Assembly: GCA_902782505.1 (NCBI GenBank)
Contig: CACZNO010000100.1
Span: 1-16,690 of the forward strand
Direction of reading: 5' to 3'
From: an uncultured Erysipelotrichaceae bacterium
GTDB taxonomy: Bacteria > Bacillota_I > Bacilli_A > Erysipelotrichales > Erysipelotrichaceae
Length of the DNA: 16,690 nucleotides
A program made the position numbers and the translations under genes. Positions 7,073 through 13,948 of the stretch are shown piece after piece. Position 1 is the first letter of the stretch. Each line of letters starts with the position of its first letter. The notes under the pieces are model-generated. The model was not told where the DNA came from and made no database searches. It worked only from the letters and a program-made list of their open reading frames with translations.

Positions 7073-8395
7073 ATGGCGAGATATTATCTTTTGGGAGTCA
7101 AAGGCGCGGGAGTCAGCGCGATGGCGTTGTTTCTGAAAGATCTCGGAAATGAAGTCATCGGATACGACGACGCGGAAGAACACCGCTTCACCGAAGATCC
7201 GCTCCATGAAAAAAACATTCCCATCGTCTACGATCAAAGCGTCCCTTTAGACGCGGATACGACGATCGTCTTTTCTTCGGCATTACAGAAAACGCACCGG
7301 GAACTGGTGCGGGCCAGGGAAGCGGGATGCACGATTTATGAATACCATGAGATGCTGGGCATTTTATCGAAAAAATATGATACGGTCTGCGTTGCGGGGT
7401 GTCATGGAAAAACTACGACGACAGCCATGATCAGCCATATCCTTACGCATATCGACGGGTGTAATTACATCATCGGGGACGGAGTAGGGCACGCGGATCC
7501 TTCGAGTGAAAAATTTATTTTGGAAGCTTGTGAGTTCCGCCGTCATTTCCTGGCGTATTTCCCGGATTACGCGATCGTGACAAATATCGGTCTGGATCAT
7601 ATGGATTATTTCAAGGATCTGGAGGATATCAAGGACGCTTTCATCACTTATGCGAATAAGGCGACCAAAGGTTGCATCTTCTGCGGGGATGATGAAAACA
7701 CCCGTTCGATCCGGGTGGAAAAACCGGTGTTATATTACGGGTTCAAGCATCCCAATAACGATGTGGTCGCCAAAAACATTGATTTCCGGGATGACGGAAC
7801 ATCGTTTGATGTGTATATCAAGGGCGAGTTCTACGGGCATTTCGATTTGGAACTGTTCGGGGAACATATGCTGGAAAACGGGCTGGCAGCCATCACCGTA
7901 TGTTATCTTGAAGGATACAAGGCGGAAGACGTCAATCACGCGCTTACGAGTTTCCGCGGCGCTAAGAGACGCTTTAAGGAAGAATTCTTCGGAACCAACG
8001 TTTTAGTCGACGACTATGCGCATCATCCGACGGAAATCGCGGTGACGATTGGTTCCGCAAGACAGAAATATCCGGGAAGACCGGTGATTGCGATTTTCAA
8101 GGCGCATACTTTTTCCCGTGTTCAGGATTTCCGTCAGGAATTTATCGACGCGCTGAATTTGGCTGATAAAGCCTTCGTAATGGACATTAACTATGACCGT
8201 GAAGATCCGAATGATTATCCGGGAATCAGCGCGTATACGATTATTTCGGGCTTAAATAACGGAGATTATATCGAACAGGGCATGGCGGAGAAACTGCTGC
8301 CGTATGAGAATTCCGTGATCTTGTTTATGTCCAGCAAAGAAATCTACCTGCTGGAGGAAGAATACAAGAAAAAGAAGGCAGGAGCCGGTAAATAA
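7073..8395 (+). CDS. murC: UDP-N-acetylmuramate--L-alanine ligase MurC
   Basis: MurC adds the first stem-peptide residue, L-alanine, to UDP-MurNAc, the step before MurD. The 440 residues begin with the dinucleotide-like fold YYLLGVKGAGVSAMA, then the ATP loop GCHGKTTTT (109-117, Lys113). GCHGKT rather than GTNGKT, together with LEACEFRRHFLAYFPDYAI and NIGLDHMDYFKDLEDI, is typical of Bacillota MurC. The C-terminal domain has VDDYAHHPTEIAVTI, which distinguishes MurC from MurD and MurE. The start ATG is 2 nt after the murD stop, with an AAGGA site at the murD 3' end. It is the last gene of the operon here: murG, ftsW and ftsZ do not follow, and a convergent gene lies beyond. That separation is unusual for a dcw cluster. 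Confidence 0.96.
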   Translation: MARYYLLGVKGAGVSAMALFLKDLGNEVIGYDDAEEHRFTEDPLHEKNIPIVYDQSVPLDADTTIVFSSALQKTHRELVRAREAGCTIYEYHEMLGILSKKYDTVCVAGCHGKTTTTAMISHILTHIDGCNYIIGDGVGHADPSSEKFILEACEFRRHFLAYFPDYAIVTNIGLDHMDYFKDLEDIKDAFITYANKATKGCIFCGDDENTRSIRVEKPVLYYGFKHPNNDVVAKNIDFRDDGTSFDVYIKGEFYGHFDLELFGEHMLENGLAAITVCYLEGYKAEDVNHALTSFRGAKRRFKEEFFGTNVLVDDYAHHPTEIAVTIGSARQKYPGRPVIAIFKAHTFSRVQDFRQEFIDALNLADKAFVMDINYDREDPNDYPGISAYTIISGLNNGDYIEQGMAEKLLPYENSVILFMSSKEIYLLEEEYKKKKAGAGK

Positions 8396-8452
8396 CGAAG
8401 TTTGCGATAATGGCTGCAATACGGTATATGTTCCGTGTGGTCCATTCAATAA

Positions 8453-8481
8453 AAGGGTACACCCGCACGGGGTGTACCCTT
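8453..8481. terminator. Bidirectional hairpin in the murC/mscS convergent gap
   Basis: A perfect 12-bp stem (AAGGGTACACCC at 8453-8464, its complement at 8470-8481) encloses a 5-nt loop. Leftward it is followed by TTATTG, making a TTTTATT tract with the end of the stem; rightward only a weak TTGTTGT follows. It probably ends murC transcription and backs up the mscS terminator from the other strand. Confidence 0.75.
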
Positions 8482-8526
8482 GTTGTAGATGCAGCGGTGA
8501 TTCTGAAACGTGCAAATCGTTAACGG

Positions 8527-8569
8527 GAAGAAAAACGGATGTTCTGCCTGTCAAAGGAGAACATCCGTT
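8527..8569 (-). terminator. Rho-independent terminator of mscS
   Basis: AACGGATGTTCT (8534-8545) pairs with AGAACATCCGTT (8558-8569), a 12-bp stem with a 12-nt loop. Read leftward, the stem is followed by TTTCTTCC and its own last two bases are T, giving a run of five U before the C. It lies 30 nt beyond the mscS stop codon, the right distance for its terminator. Confidence 0.78.
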
Positions 8570-8598
8570 ATATTTTGCGCTTTTGATGTAAAGCGGAA

Positions 8599-9393
8599 TT
8601 AGTCGTTAACGATACGAACGGCCGGAGCCTTAACGCCTGCTTTGCCGAGTTCCTCGGTAATCGCCTTGGTTAACGCAAAATATACATCCCAGTAATTGGC
8701 GGACTTGCACCAAGCACGTACGGTGAAGACCATCGACTCGTTGGTGCCGCTGATGACTCCCGCAAACGGTGCCGGATCTTCCAGAACCATTTCGTTTTCT
8801 TTCATGCAGCGCTCCATGATTTCCGTAATCTTGTTAAGATCTTCGCTCTTGGCGATGCCGAAGGATAAATCGACGCGGCGATTTTCCTCATGGGAATAAT
8901 TCACGACATTCGCGTTCATCAAAGTGCCGTTCGGGATGGTGACGCGGCGGTTATCGAGCGTCAGTAAAGTGGTATAGAATAACGCGATTTGCTGAACGAT
9001 TCCTTCTTCGCCTGCGGTCGCTACATAGTCACCGACCTTGAACGGGCGGAATACCAGCAACATCAACCCGCCGGCCAGGTTCGAAAGAGATCCCTGCAAT
9101 GCCATGCCGACCGCAACACCTGCGGACGCGAGGACGGCGATCACGGAAGCCATCGGGATGCCTAAAATCGAGACCATCGCGACAACCAGGATCACATACA
9201 GGAGAACCTTTACGAAGTTGCAGATGAATAACGCAACCGTAGGATCCTGTTTAACTACGTAAGGAAGCTTTTCAACGACTTTCATGATTTTCTTCACGAT
9301 GATCTTGCCGATGATCCAAACCAACAAGGCACCGAGAACTTTCAAACCGTAGGTAGTGCAAACTTCCGTTAATACCTTCAAGAAATTTTCCAT
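8599..9393 (-). CDS. mscS: Small-conductance mechanosensitive channel, MscS family
   Basis: MscS channels open under membrane tension and release solutes during hypo-osmotic shock. The 264 residues match the compact MscS core. Three hydrophobic segments are visible at about residues 15-35, 55-80 and 83-112. The third is the pore helix, with the characteristic small-residue pattern AVLASAGVAVGMALQGSLSN, and is followed by FRPFKVGDYV. The cytoplasmic beta domain then has RRVTIPNGTLMNANVVNYS. AAGGAGG lies 12 nt before the ATG, slightly far but clear. A promoter is predicted 28 nt upstream of the start codon, so the gene is probably transcribed separately from alaT, which ends 129 nt earlier on the same strand. 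It converges on murC. Confidence 0.95.
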   Translation of the reverse strand: MENFLKVLTEVCTTYGLKVLGALLVWIIGKIIVKKIMKVVEKLPYVVKQDPTVALFICNFVKVLLYVILVVAMVSILGIPMASVIAVLASAGVAVGMALQGSLSNLAGGLMLLVFRPFKVGDYVATAGEEGIVQQIALFYTTLLTLDNRRVTIPNGTLMNANVVNYSHEENRRVDLSFGIAKSEDLNKITEIMERCMKENEMVLEDPAPFAGVISGTNESMVFTVRAWCKSANYWDVYFALTKAITEELGKAGVKAPAVRIVND

Positions 9394-9420
9394 AATGAAT
9401 GATTCCTCCTTGTTTACGAT

Positions 9421-9449
9421 ATTATTTTAAAATGATTCGATGTGTTCAA
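9421..9449 (-). promoter_or_regulatory. Predicted promoter of mscS
   Basis: On the minus strand TTGAAC (9449-9444) and AATAAT (9426-9421) are spaced by 17 bp, inside the AT-rich 129-bp gap between alaT and mscS. The -35 matches four and the -10 five of six consensus positions. Transcription would start near 9414, just upstream of the ribosome binding site. Confidence 0.45.
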
Positions 9450-9522
9450 CAATGAAAAACAGTCAAAAAAGCGAAGAAGAGACTGAAAAATGACCTGTTT
9501 TGTCAAACCGGCGCGAAGATCC

Positions 9523-10710
9523 TTATCTTTCATAGGAAGGCGAAGATATCTCTTTCAAAAACGCCACGATGCGATTTACAGCTTTTTCTAAATGCGCATA
9601 CGAATAGGCGTAAGAGATCCGCACATATCCTTCTCCCGAGCTGCCGAACGCGTTTCCGGGAATCACCGCGACCTGTTTGGAACGCAGGAGCTTCTCGCAG
9701 AATTCTTCGCTGGTCAAACCCGTACTGCGGATGTCGGGGAACACATAGAAGGCTCCTTCGGGATCAAAGGTCGTTAACCCGATCTCATTGAGCTTTTTGA
9801 CCATGTAGCGGCGTCTTGTGTCATATTCGCTGCGCATGCGCTCAATTTCCTCGTCCGCGCTCCGTAACGCCGTGATCGCGGCGTATTGCGACATCGTCGG
9901 GGCGCACATGATACAGGACTGATGGATCTTTTTCATTAATTGAATCACCGGCAGCGGACCGGCGGCGTATCCCAAACGCCATCCGGTCATGGCGTAGGTC
10001 TTGGAAAAACCGTTGACATAAACCGTGCGTTCCTTCATGCCCGGAAGACGCGCAAAGGAAATATAGGGATCCTTGCCGTAGTACAGTTCGGCGTAGATCT
10101 CATCGCTGAGTACGAAGACGTTTGTATCCCGTAATACCGCGGCGATCTCTTCCAGTTCGCTTTCCGGCAATACCGCGCCGGTGGGATTGTTGGGGTAGGG
10201 CAGGATCAGTAATTTCGTCTTTTCCGTGATCGCGTCCTTCACCTGTTTTGCGGAAAGACGGAATCCGTTTTCCGCGGTTGTCGGAAGCGGTACGGGAATC
10301 CCGCCGGTTAAGGTCGTGATCGGTTCGTAACACACAAAGCACGGCTCCGGAATCAATACTTCATCCCCCGGAGATACCAGGGAACGGATCGCCAGGTCGA
10401 TGGCTTCGCTGCCGCCGACGGTCACTAAGATCTCGTCGGCCTTGTAGGATAATCCGAACCGGCGCGAAAGATACCGCGTGATCTCTTCGCGAAGGGGCGC
10501 CAGACCGGCGTTGGAAGTGTATTTCGTCTTGCCCTGTTCCAAAGCGGAAATGGCGGTGTCCCGGATGATCCAGGGAGTCGCAAAGTCCGGTTCGCCGACG
10601 CCCAACGAGATACAGTCGGGCATCTCCGAAGCCAAATCAAAGAATTTCCGGATCCCGGAAGGGCGCATTTCTTTCGCCGCGGGCGATAAAAGCGCATCGT
10701 AATTCATCAT
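9523..10710 (-). CDS. alaT: Class I/II pyridoxal-phosphate aminotransferase, AlaT/PatA-like
   Basis: A fold-type I PLP aminotransferase of 395 residues. Visible motifs are ISLGVGEPDF near the N-terminus, the phosphate-binding VTVGGSEAID (97-106), PYPNNPTG (171-178, cofactor contacts), LSDEIYAEL (201-209, ring-stacking Asp and Tyr), the Schiff-base Lys237 in NGFSKTYAMTGWRLGY, and a C-terminal GYVRISYAYS with the substrate-carboxylate Arg. It is preceded, with a 4-nt overlap, by an Lrp/AsnC-type regulator. The same pair, alaR-alaT (yugG-yugH), occurs in Bacillus subtilis, where AlaT is an alanine transaminase needed to use alanine as nitrogen source. Alanine/2-oxoglutarate transamination is therefore the best guess. 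Aspartate or aromatic specificity cannot be excluded from sequence, so the symbol is tentative. No convincing terminator follows it. Confidence 0.88.
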   Translation of the reverse strand: MMNYDALLSPAAKEMRPSGIRKFFDLASEMPDCISLGVGEPDFATPWIIRDTAISALEQGKTKYTSNAGLAPLREEITRYLSRRFGLSYKADEILVTVGGSEAIDLAIRSLVSPGDEVLIPEPCFVCYEPITTLTGGIPVPLPTTAENGFRLSAKQVKDAITEKTKLLILPYPNNPTGAVLPESELEEIAAVLRDTNVFVLSDEIYAELYYGKDPYISFARLPGMKERTVYVNGFSKTYAMTGWRLGYAAGPLPVIQLMKKIHQSCIMCAPTMSQYAAITALRSADEEIERMRSEYDTRRRYMVKKLNEIGLTTFDPEGAFYVFPDIRSTGLTSEEFCEKLLRSKQVAVIPGNAFGSSGEGYVRISYAYSYAHLEKAVNRIVAFLKEISSPSYER

Positions 10711-11192
10711 AAGAAGTACTTTTCCCGTTCATCGCTTTCGGAAGCGTCGATCAGCCGTCCGCGGTATTTATAGGTCTTCAATAAGAAACTGGTCGAAGTC
10801 TGTAAGACGTCATCCAGCGTCGATAAGCGTTTGGCAACGAAGAAGGCGATGTCGCGGAAACTCTTTCCGTGTACCTTCAGCAGCAAATCGTACGCACCGC
10901 TCATGAGGTAGACGCTGTCGACTTCCTCGTAGCGCGCGATCATGCGGGCGATTTCATCAAACCCGTGGGATTTCTTCGGCGATACGTGCAATTCGATGTA
11001 AGCCTGGACGCGGGACTCGTCGGTCTTTTCCCAGTCGATCACCGTCTGGTAACCTAAGATCAGGCCTTGTTCTACGGCTTCGTCTATCATCTTCGCGGTT
11101 TCTTCCGTTGTCATGTCCATCATCGCCGCGAGATCTTCGAGCGGGATCCGGGCGTTGTTTTCCAGAATGCTGAGCAGTTTTTTCATAATCAT
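10707..11192 (-). CDS. alaR: Lrp/AsnC-family regulator, AlaR-like
   Basis: The 161 residues show an N-terminal winged helix-turn-helix (about residues 3-50: MKKLLSILENNARIPLEDLA, then an MTTEETAKMIDEAVEQGLI recognition half). A RAM ligand-binding/oligomerisation domain follows (about 60-140), with YIELHV, VDSVYLMSGAYDLLLKVHG and the closing TSTSFLLKTYKY. These regulators sense amino acids and control transport or metabolism genes. The 4-nt overlap with the aminotransferase gene and the B. subtilis alaR-alaT parallel suggest control of alanine metabolism and autoregulation. AGGAG at 11200-11196 lies 9 nt before ATG 11192; ATG 11186 is an alternative start two codons in. A 12-bp palindrome covers the ribosome binding site region. 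The gene is divergent from secDF. Confidence 0.9.
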   Translation of the reverse strand: MIMKKLLSILENNARIPLEDLAAMMDMTTEETAKMIDEAVEQGLILGYQTVIDWEKTDESRVQAYIELHVSPKKSHGFDEIARMIARYEEVDSVYLMSGAYDLLLKVHGKSFRDIAFFVAKRLSTLDDVLQTSTSFLLKTYKYRGRLIDASESDEREKYFL

Positions 11193-11196
11193 CCAC

Positions 11197-11208
11197 TCCT
11201 ATATAGGA
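11197..11208. promoter_or_regulatory. Perfect 12-bp palindrome over the alaR ribosome binding site
   Basis: TCCTATATAGGA is fully self-complementary and contains part of the AGGAG Shine-Dalgarno of alaR. Lrp/AsnC proteins often bind short imperfect palindromes near their own start, so it is a candidate autoregulatory operator. It could equally act as a short mRNA hairpin. A 5-bp hairpin TGCGG/CCGCA (11224-11228 and 11235-11239) lies a little further upstream. No clear alaR promoter was recognised. Confidence 0.35.
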
Positions 11209-11312
11209 ATAGAATAATCGAAATGCGGACTAAACCGCAAATTTTTTTCGTCATAAACGGAAACGGCATGGATTTTACGCGGTTTTCTGCCGTGAAAAAG
11301 AAAACTTCGTAC

Positions 11313-11341
11313 TGTTCATTGAGAAACGTTTGTTATATAAT
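11313..11341 (+). promoter_or_regulatory. Predicted promoter of secDF
   Basis: A perfect -10 TATAAT (11336-11341) sits in TGTTATATAAT, which also reads as an extended -10 (TG-T-TATATA). The -35 at 17 bp (TGTTCA, 11313-11318) is weak. Start of transcription would be near 11348, leaving a leader of about 140 nt before secDF. Confidence 0.6.
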
Positions 11342-11349
11342 TTCAGGAT

Positions 11350-11451
11350 GTACGGATGTGCCCTCGGGAGTTTTCCGGAGGATTTTATATAGGTTAAACA
11401 AAGAAAAGTAACCTCTTCTCCGTACGCCGTGATTTCCATGGAAATTCACGG
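11350..11451 (+). promoter_or_regulatory. Possible structured 5' leader of secDF
   Basis: Four pairings can be drawn by eye in the untranslated leader. GTACGGA (11350-11356) pairs with TCCGTAC (11419-11425) and would close a junction. Inside it are a weak hairpin CCTCGG/CCGGAGG (11362-11367 and 11375-11381, one bulge) and AGGTTA/TAACCT (11391-11396 and 11409-11414). Downstream CCGTGA and TTTCC pair with GGAAA and TCACGG (11427-11451, one bulge), around the palindrome TTTCCATGGAAA. The outer stem would begin almost at the predicted transcript start. I recognise no known riboswitch class, and individual short stems can arise by chance, so this is a hypothesis. Confidence 0.35.
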
Positions 11452-11489
11452 GAGACAGGAAAAGATGACTTATTAGGGAGGAATGCAGT

Positions 11490-13808
11490 ATGAAAACAAA
11501 CGGAAACAATTCCGGCCGGAATCCGCTGCAGCTGACGCTGTTTATCGGCATCATCGCAGCGATGCTGATTCTGACTGCGGTATTCGCAAAGAAAACCGTG
11601 GAAACGATGAATCTCGGTCTGGATTTACAGGGCGGTTTTGAAATCGCCTACGAAGTGTCTCCGCTCGAAGAAGGAAAAGAGTTACCGGATATGACGGCGG
11701 TCGTCGCGTCGATCCAGAAACGTATCAACGTATTGGGCGTCAGCGAACCGGAAATCACGGTGGAAGGGGATAACCAGATCCGTGTACAGCTCGCCGGCGT
11801 CAAAAACCAGGACGAAGCGCGTTCGGTGATCTCCAGCACCGCAAACCTGACGTTCAGAAATTCCAAAGACGAACTTCTGATGGACGCGTCGGTATTGAAG
11901 GAAGGCGGAGCGAGTCTGGCGTACGAAAACGGCTCGCCGATCGTATCTTTAAAGATCGCGGACAACGACACGTTCTACAAGGTGACTTCGGAAGTTGCGA
12001 AGACAAGCGACCGCCTGATGGTCGTATGGCTCGACTTTGAAGAAGGCGTCGACAAATACGAAGACGAATACAAGAAACAGCAGATGGGACAGGATCCGGC
12101 GTACATCAGCGCCGCGACCGTATCCTCCGGCATCAACGGCGACGCGATCATCCAGGGCAATTTCACCGAGGATGAAGCGCGGTTGCTGGCGAACCTGATC
12201 AATTCGGGTTCCTTACCGGTCAAACTGACGGAAATCTATTCGAACGTCGTATCGGCGGAACTCGGCGCGTCGGCGTATTCCAAGACGATGGCAGCCGGCG
12301 GAATCGGCATTCTGCTGGTCATGCTGTTCATGATTTTCCGCTACCGTTTCGCGGGTGTTGTCAGCGCGGCGACCTTACCGTTCTACGTAATCGCGGTTTT
12401 ATGGATCTACAAGATGATGGGCGGCGTATTCACGCTTCCGGGCATCGCGGCGTTGGTCCTCGGTGTCGGTATGGCGGTAGACGCCAACATCATTACCTTC
12501 GAACGTCTGAAGGATGAACTGTACACCGGAAAGAAACTTCCGGCGGCAGTCCAGGCTTCCCAGAAGACCTCGCTGGCGGCGATCATCGACGCACAGCTGA
12601 CGACCTTCATCGCAGCGCTGATCATGTACGTGTTCGGCACCGGTTCGGTCAAAGGCTTCGCGACGATGCTGATGCTGACCCTGTTCTGCACCGTCATCAT
12701 CAACATTCTCATCGTCCGTTTACTGATGAACCGCATGGCATCTTCGCACTACTTCGATGACAACCCGGCGTTATTCGGCGTCAAGAAGGAAATGGTTCCG
12801 GATATTGCGAAGGGGGAAAAGTATTGCTACAAGAACCCGTACGCGAAGTTTGACTTCGTGAAGCATGCGAAGAAGTTCGTCATCGCGGCGGGCGTTGTCG
12901 CGGCGCTGTTCTTAGTCATGCTGGTCGGCCGTTCGGCGGCAGGCAAAGAGGGAATCAACCTCGGTATCGACTTCTCTTCGGGAACCCGTTTAACGATCGA
13001 AGCGAACGAAACTTTGACGGAAGAAGAAATCAATTCGACGTTCACCGCGTTGGGTTATACCCCCAACAAGATCCAGTTCATGGGTGACAAAAACACCGGC
13101 GCCAGCGTTATTCTCAAGGAATCCCTCGATCAGGAAACCCTGACCGGCATCAAGGCTTCCCTGGAAGAACACTATGGACACGAAGTATCCGACTCGGTGG
13201 TTACCCCGATGGTCGGCAAGACGCTGGTCCGTAACGCGATCTATCTGACAATTCTGGCGTGGGTCTGCATGCTGGCGTACATTTCCGTGCGTTTCCGCTG
13301 GGACTTCGCTATCGGTGCGATTGCGGCATTGATCCACGATATCGCGATGGTGTTCGCGGTCTTCGTGATCCTGAACTTCGAAGTCAACTCCGATCTGATC
13401 GCGGTCTTCTTAGCGATTATCGGTTACTCCATCAATAACTCGATCATCGTCTTCGACCGGATCCGTAACGAACTCAACGAACGTCACGGACAGAAGGAAA
13501 CTCCGGCGATGCTGAAGAGCGTTGTCAACACCGCGTTGGCGAATACGTTTGACACCTCCATCAGCGCGACGGTATCCACGGTATTGCCGGTATTGGCGTT
13601 ACTGATCTTCGGAAGCTCTTCGATCTTCACCTTCAACTTCGCGTTACTGGTAGGTATGCTGGCAGGTACGATCTCTTCGTTATTCATCGCGCCGCAGGTC
13701 TGGTACCGGATCCGCATCAACGAAAAACCGAAAGCGAAGAAAAAGAAAACCCGCAAGTCCACGGAACTCGAGGAATACGTCGTTCCGGGCATCAACGACA
13801 TTCGTTAA
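11490..13808 (+). CDS. secDF: Fused protein translocase subunit SecDF
   Basis: SecDF is an RND-family membrane protein that uses the proton-motive force to pull secreted polypeptides out of SecYEG. Here SecD and SecF are joined in one 772-residue chain, as in many Bacillota. The SecD half has an N-terminal membrane helix (about 13-33), LGLDLQGGFE at 42-51, a large external domain, then TM helices with LTEIYSNVVSAELG and GVGMAVDANIITFERLKDE; Asp331 is the conserved proton-relay residue. The SecF half starts near residue 455 with a helix, then INLGIDFSSGTRL, VTPMVGKTLVRNA and GYSINNSIIVFDRIRNEL. The last motif normally reads GYSxND; here the Asp is Asn650. The C-terminus is Lys-rich (KPKAKKKKTRKS). 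The start ATG 11490 has GGGAGG about 10 nt upstream. It is monocistronic, with its own promoter and terminator. Confidence 0.95.
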   Translation: MKTNGNNSGRNPLQLTLFIGIIAAMLILTAVFAKKTVETMNLGLDLQGGFEIAYEVSPLEEGKELPDMTAVVASIQKRINVLGVSEPEITVEGDNQIRVQLAGVKNQDEARSVISSTANLTFRNSKDELLMDASVLKEGGASLAYENGSPIVSLKIADNDTFYKVTSEVAKTSDRLMVVWLDFEEGVDKYEDEYKKQQMGQDPAYISAATVSSGINGDAIIQGNFTEDEARLLANLINSGSLPVKLTEIYSNVVSAELGASAYSKTMAAGGIGILLVMLFMIFRYRFAGVVSAATLPFYVIAVLWIYKMMGGVFTLPGIAALVLGVGMAVDANIITFERLKDELYTGKKLPAAVQASQKTSLAAIIDAQLTTFIAALIMYVFGTGSVKGFATMLMLTLFCTVIINILIVRLLMNRMASSHYFDDNPALFGVKKEMVPDIAKGEKYCYKNPYAKFDFVKHAKKFVIAAGVVAALFLVMLVGRSAAGKEGINLGIDFSSGTRLTIEANETLTEEEINSTFTALGYTPNKIQFMGDKNTGASVILKESLDQETLTGIKASLEEHYGHEVSDSVVTPMVGKTLVRNAIYLTILAWVCMLAYISVRFRWDFAIGAIAALIHDIAMVFAVFVILNFEVNSDLIAVFLAIIGYSINNSIIVFDRIRNELNERHGQKETPAMLKSVVNTALANTFDTSISATVSTVLPVLALLIFGSSSIFTFNFALLVGMLAGTISSLFIAPQVWYRIRINEKPKAKKKKTRKSTELEEYVVPGINDIR

Positions 13809-13813
13809 AAGTC

Positions 13814-13849
13814 AAAAACGGCAGACATTTCAGGTGTCTGTCGTTTTTT
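13814..13849 (+). terminator. Rho-independent terminator of secDF
   Basis: A 14-bp stem with one G-U pair (13814-13827 and 13835-13848; core GGCAGACA/TGTCTGTC) has a 7-nt loop TTTCAGG and ends in TTTTTT (13844-13849). It begins 6 nt after the secDF stop codon. Confidence 0.9.
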
Positions 13850-13893
13850 GATAAAGATGAAAACATTTTCACAGCGGGAAAGAAAAGTTTTTC

Positions 13894-13922
13894 TTTCTAT
13901 TGAGGGATTGTAATAGTATAAT
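13894..13922 (+). promoter_or_regulatory. Predicted promoter of the ATP-grasp/esterase operon
   Basis: A perfect -10 TATAAT (13917-13922) is preceded at 17 bp by TTTCTA (13894-13899), a weak -35. The stretch between the secDF terminator and this -10 is T-rich. Transcription would start near 13929, directly before the AAGGAGG ribosome binding site (13935-13941). Confidence 0.55.
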
Positions 13923-13948
13923 ACTAAAATCCAAAAGGAGGCAGGAAG

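Noticed and set aside
8396..8450. ATACGG/CCGTGT hairpin after murC as the murC terminator
   Set aside because: The stem has a wobble pair, only six base pairs and no T run; the 12-bp hairpin just downstream is a much better candidate.
9450..9522. Terminator for alaT
   Set aside because: Only a short AAAACAG/CTGTTTT pairing with a loop of more than 30 nt was found, which is not convincing.
11224..11247. Small hairpin TGCGG/CCGCA followed by a T run on the plus strand as a terminator
   Set aside because: No plus-strand gene lies upstream to be terminated, and the 5-bp stem is weak; it lies in the alaR leader region on the other strand.
11343..11489. Known riboswitch or tRNA/SRP RNA in the secDF leader
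   Set aside because: I compared it by eye with preQ1, c-di-GMP, purine, T-box, ZTP and SRP RNA motifs and found none of their conserved core sequences.
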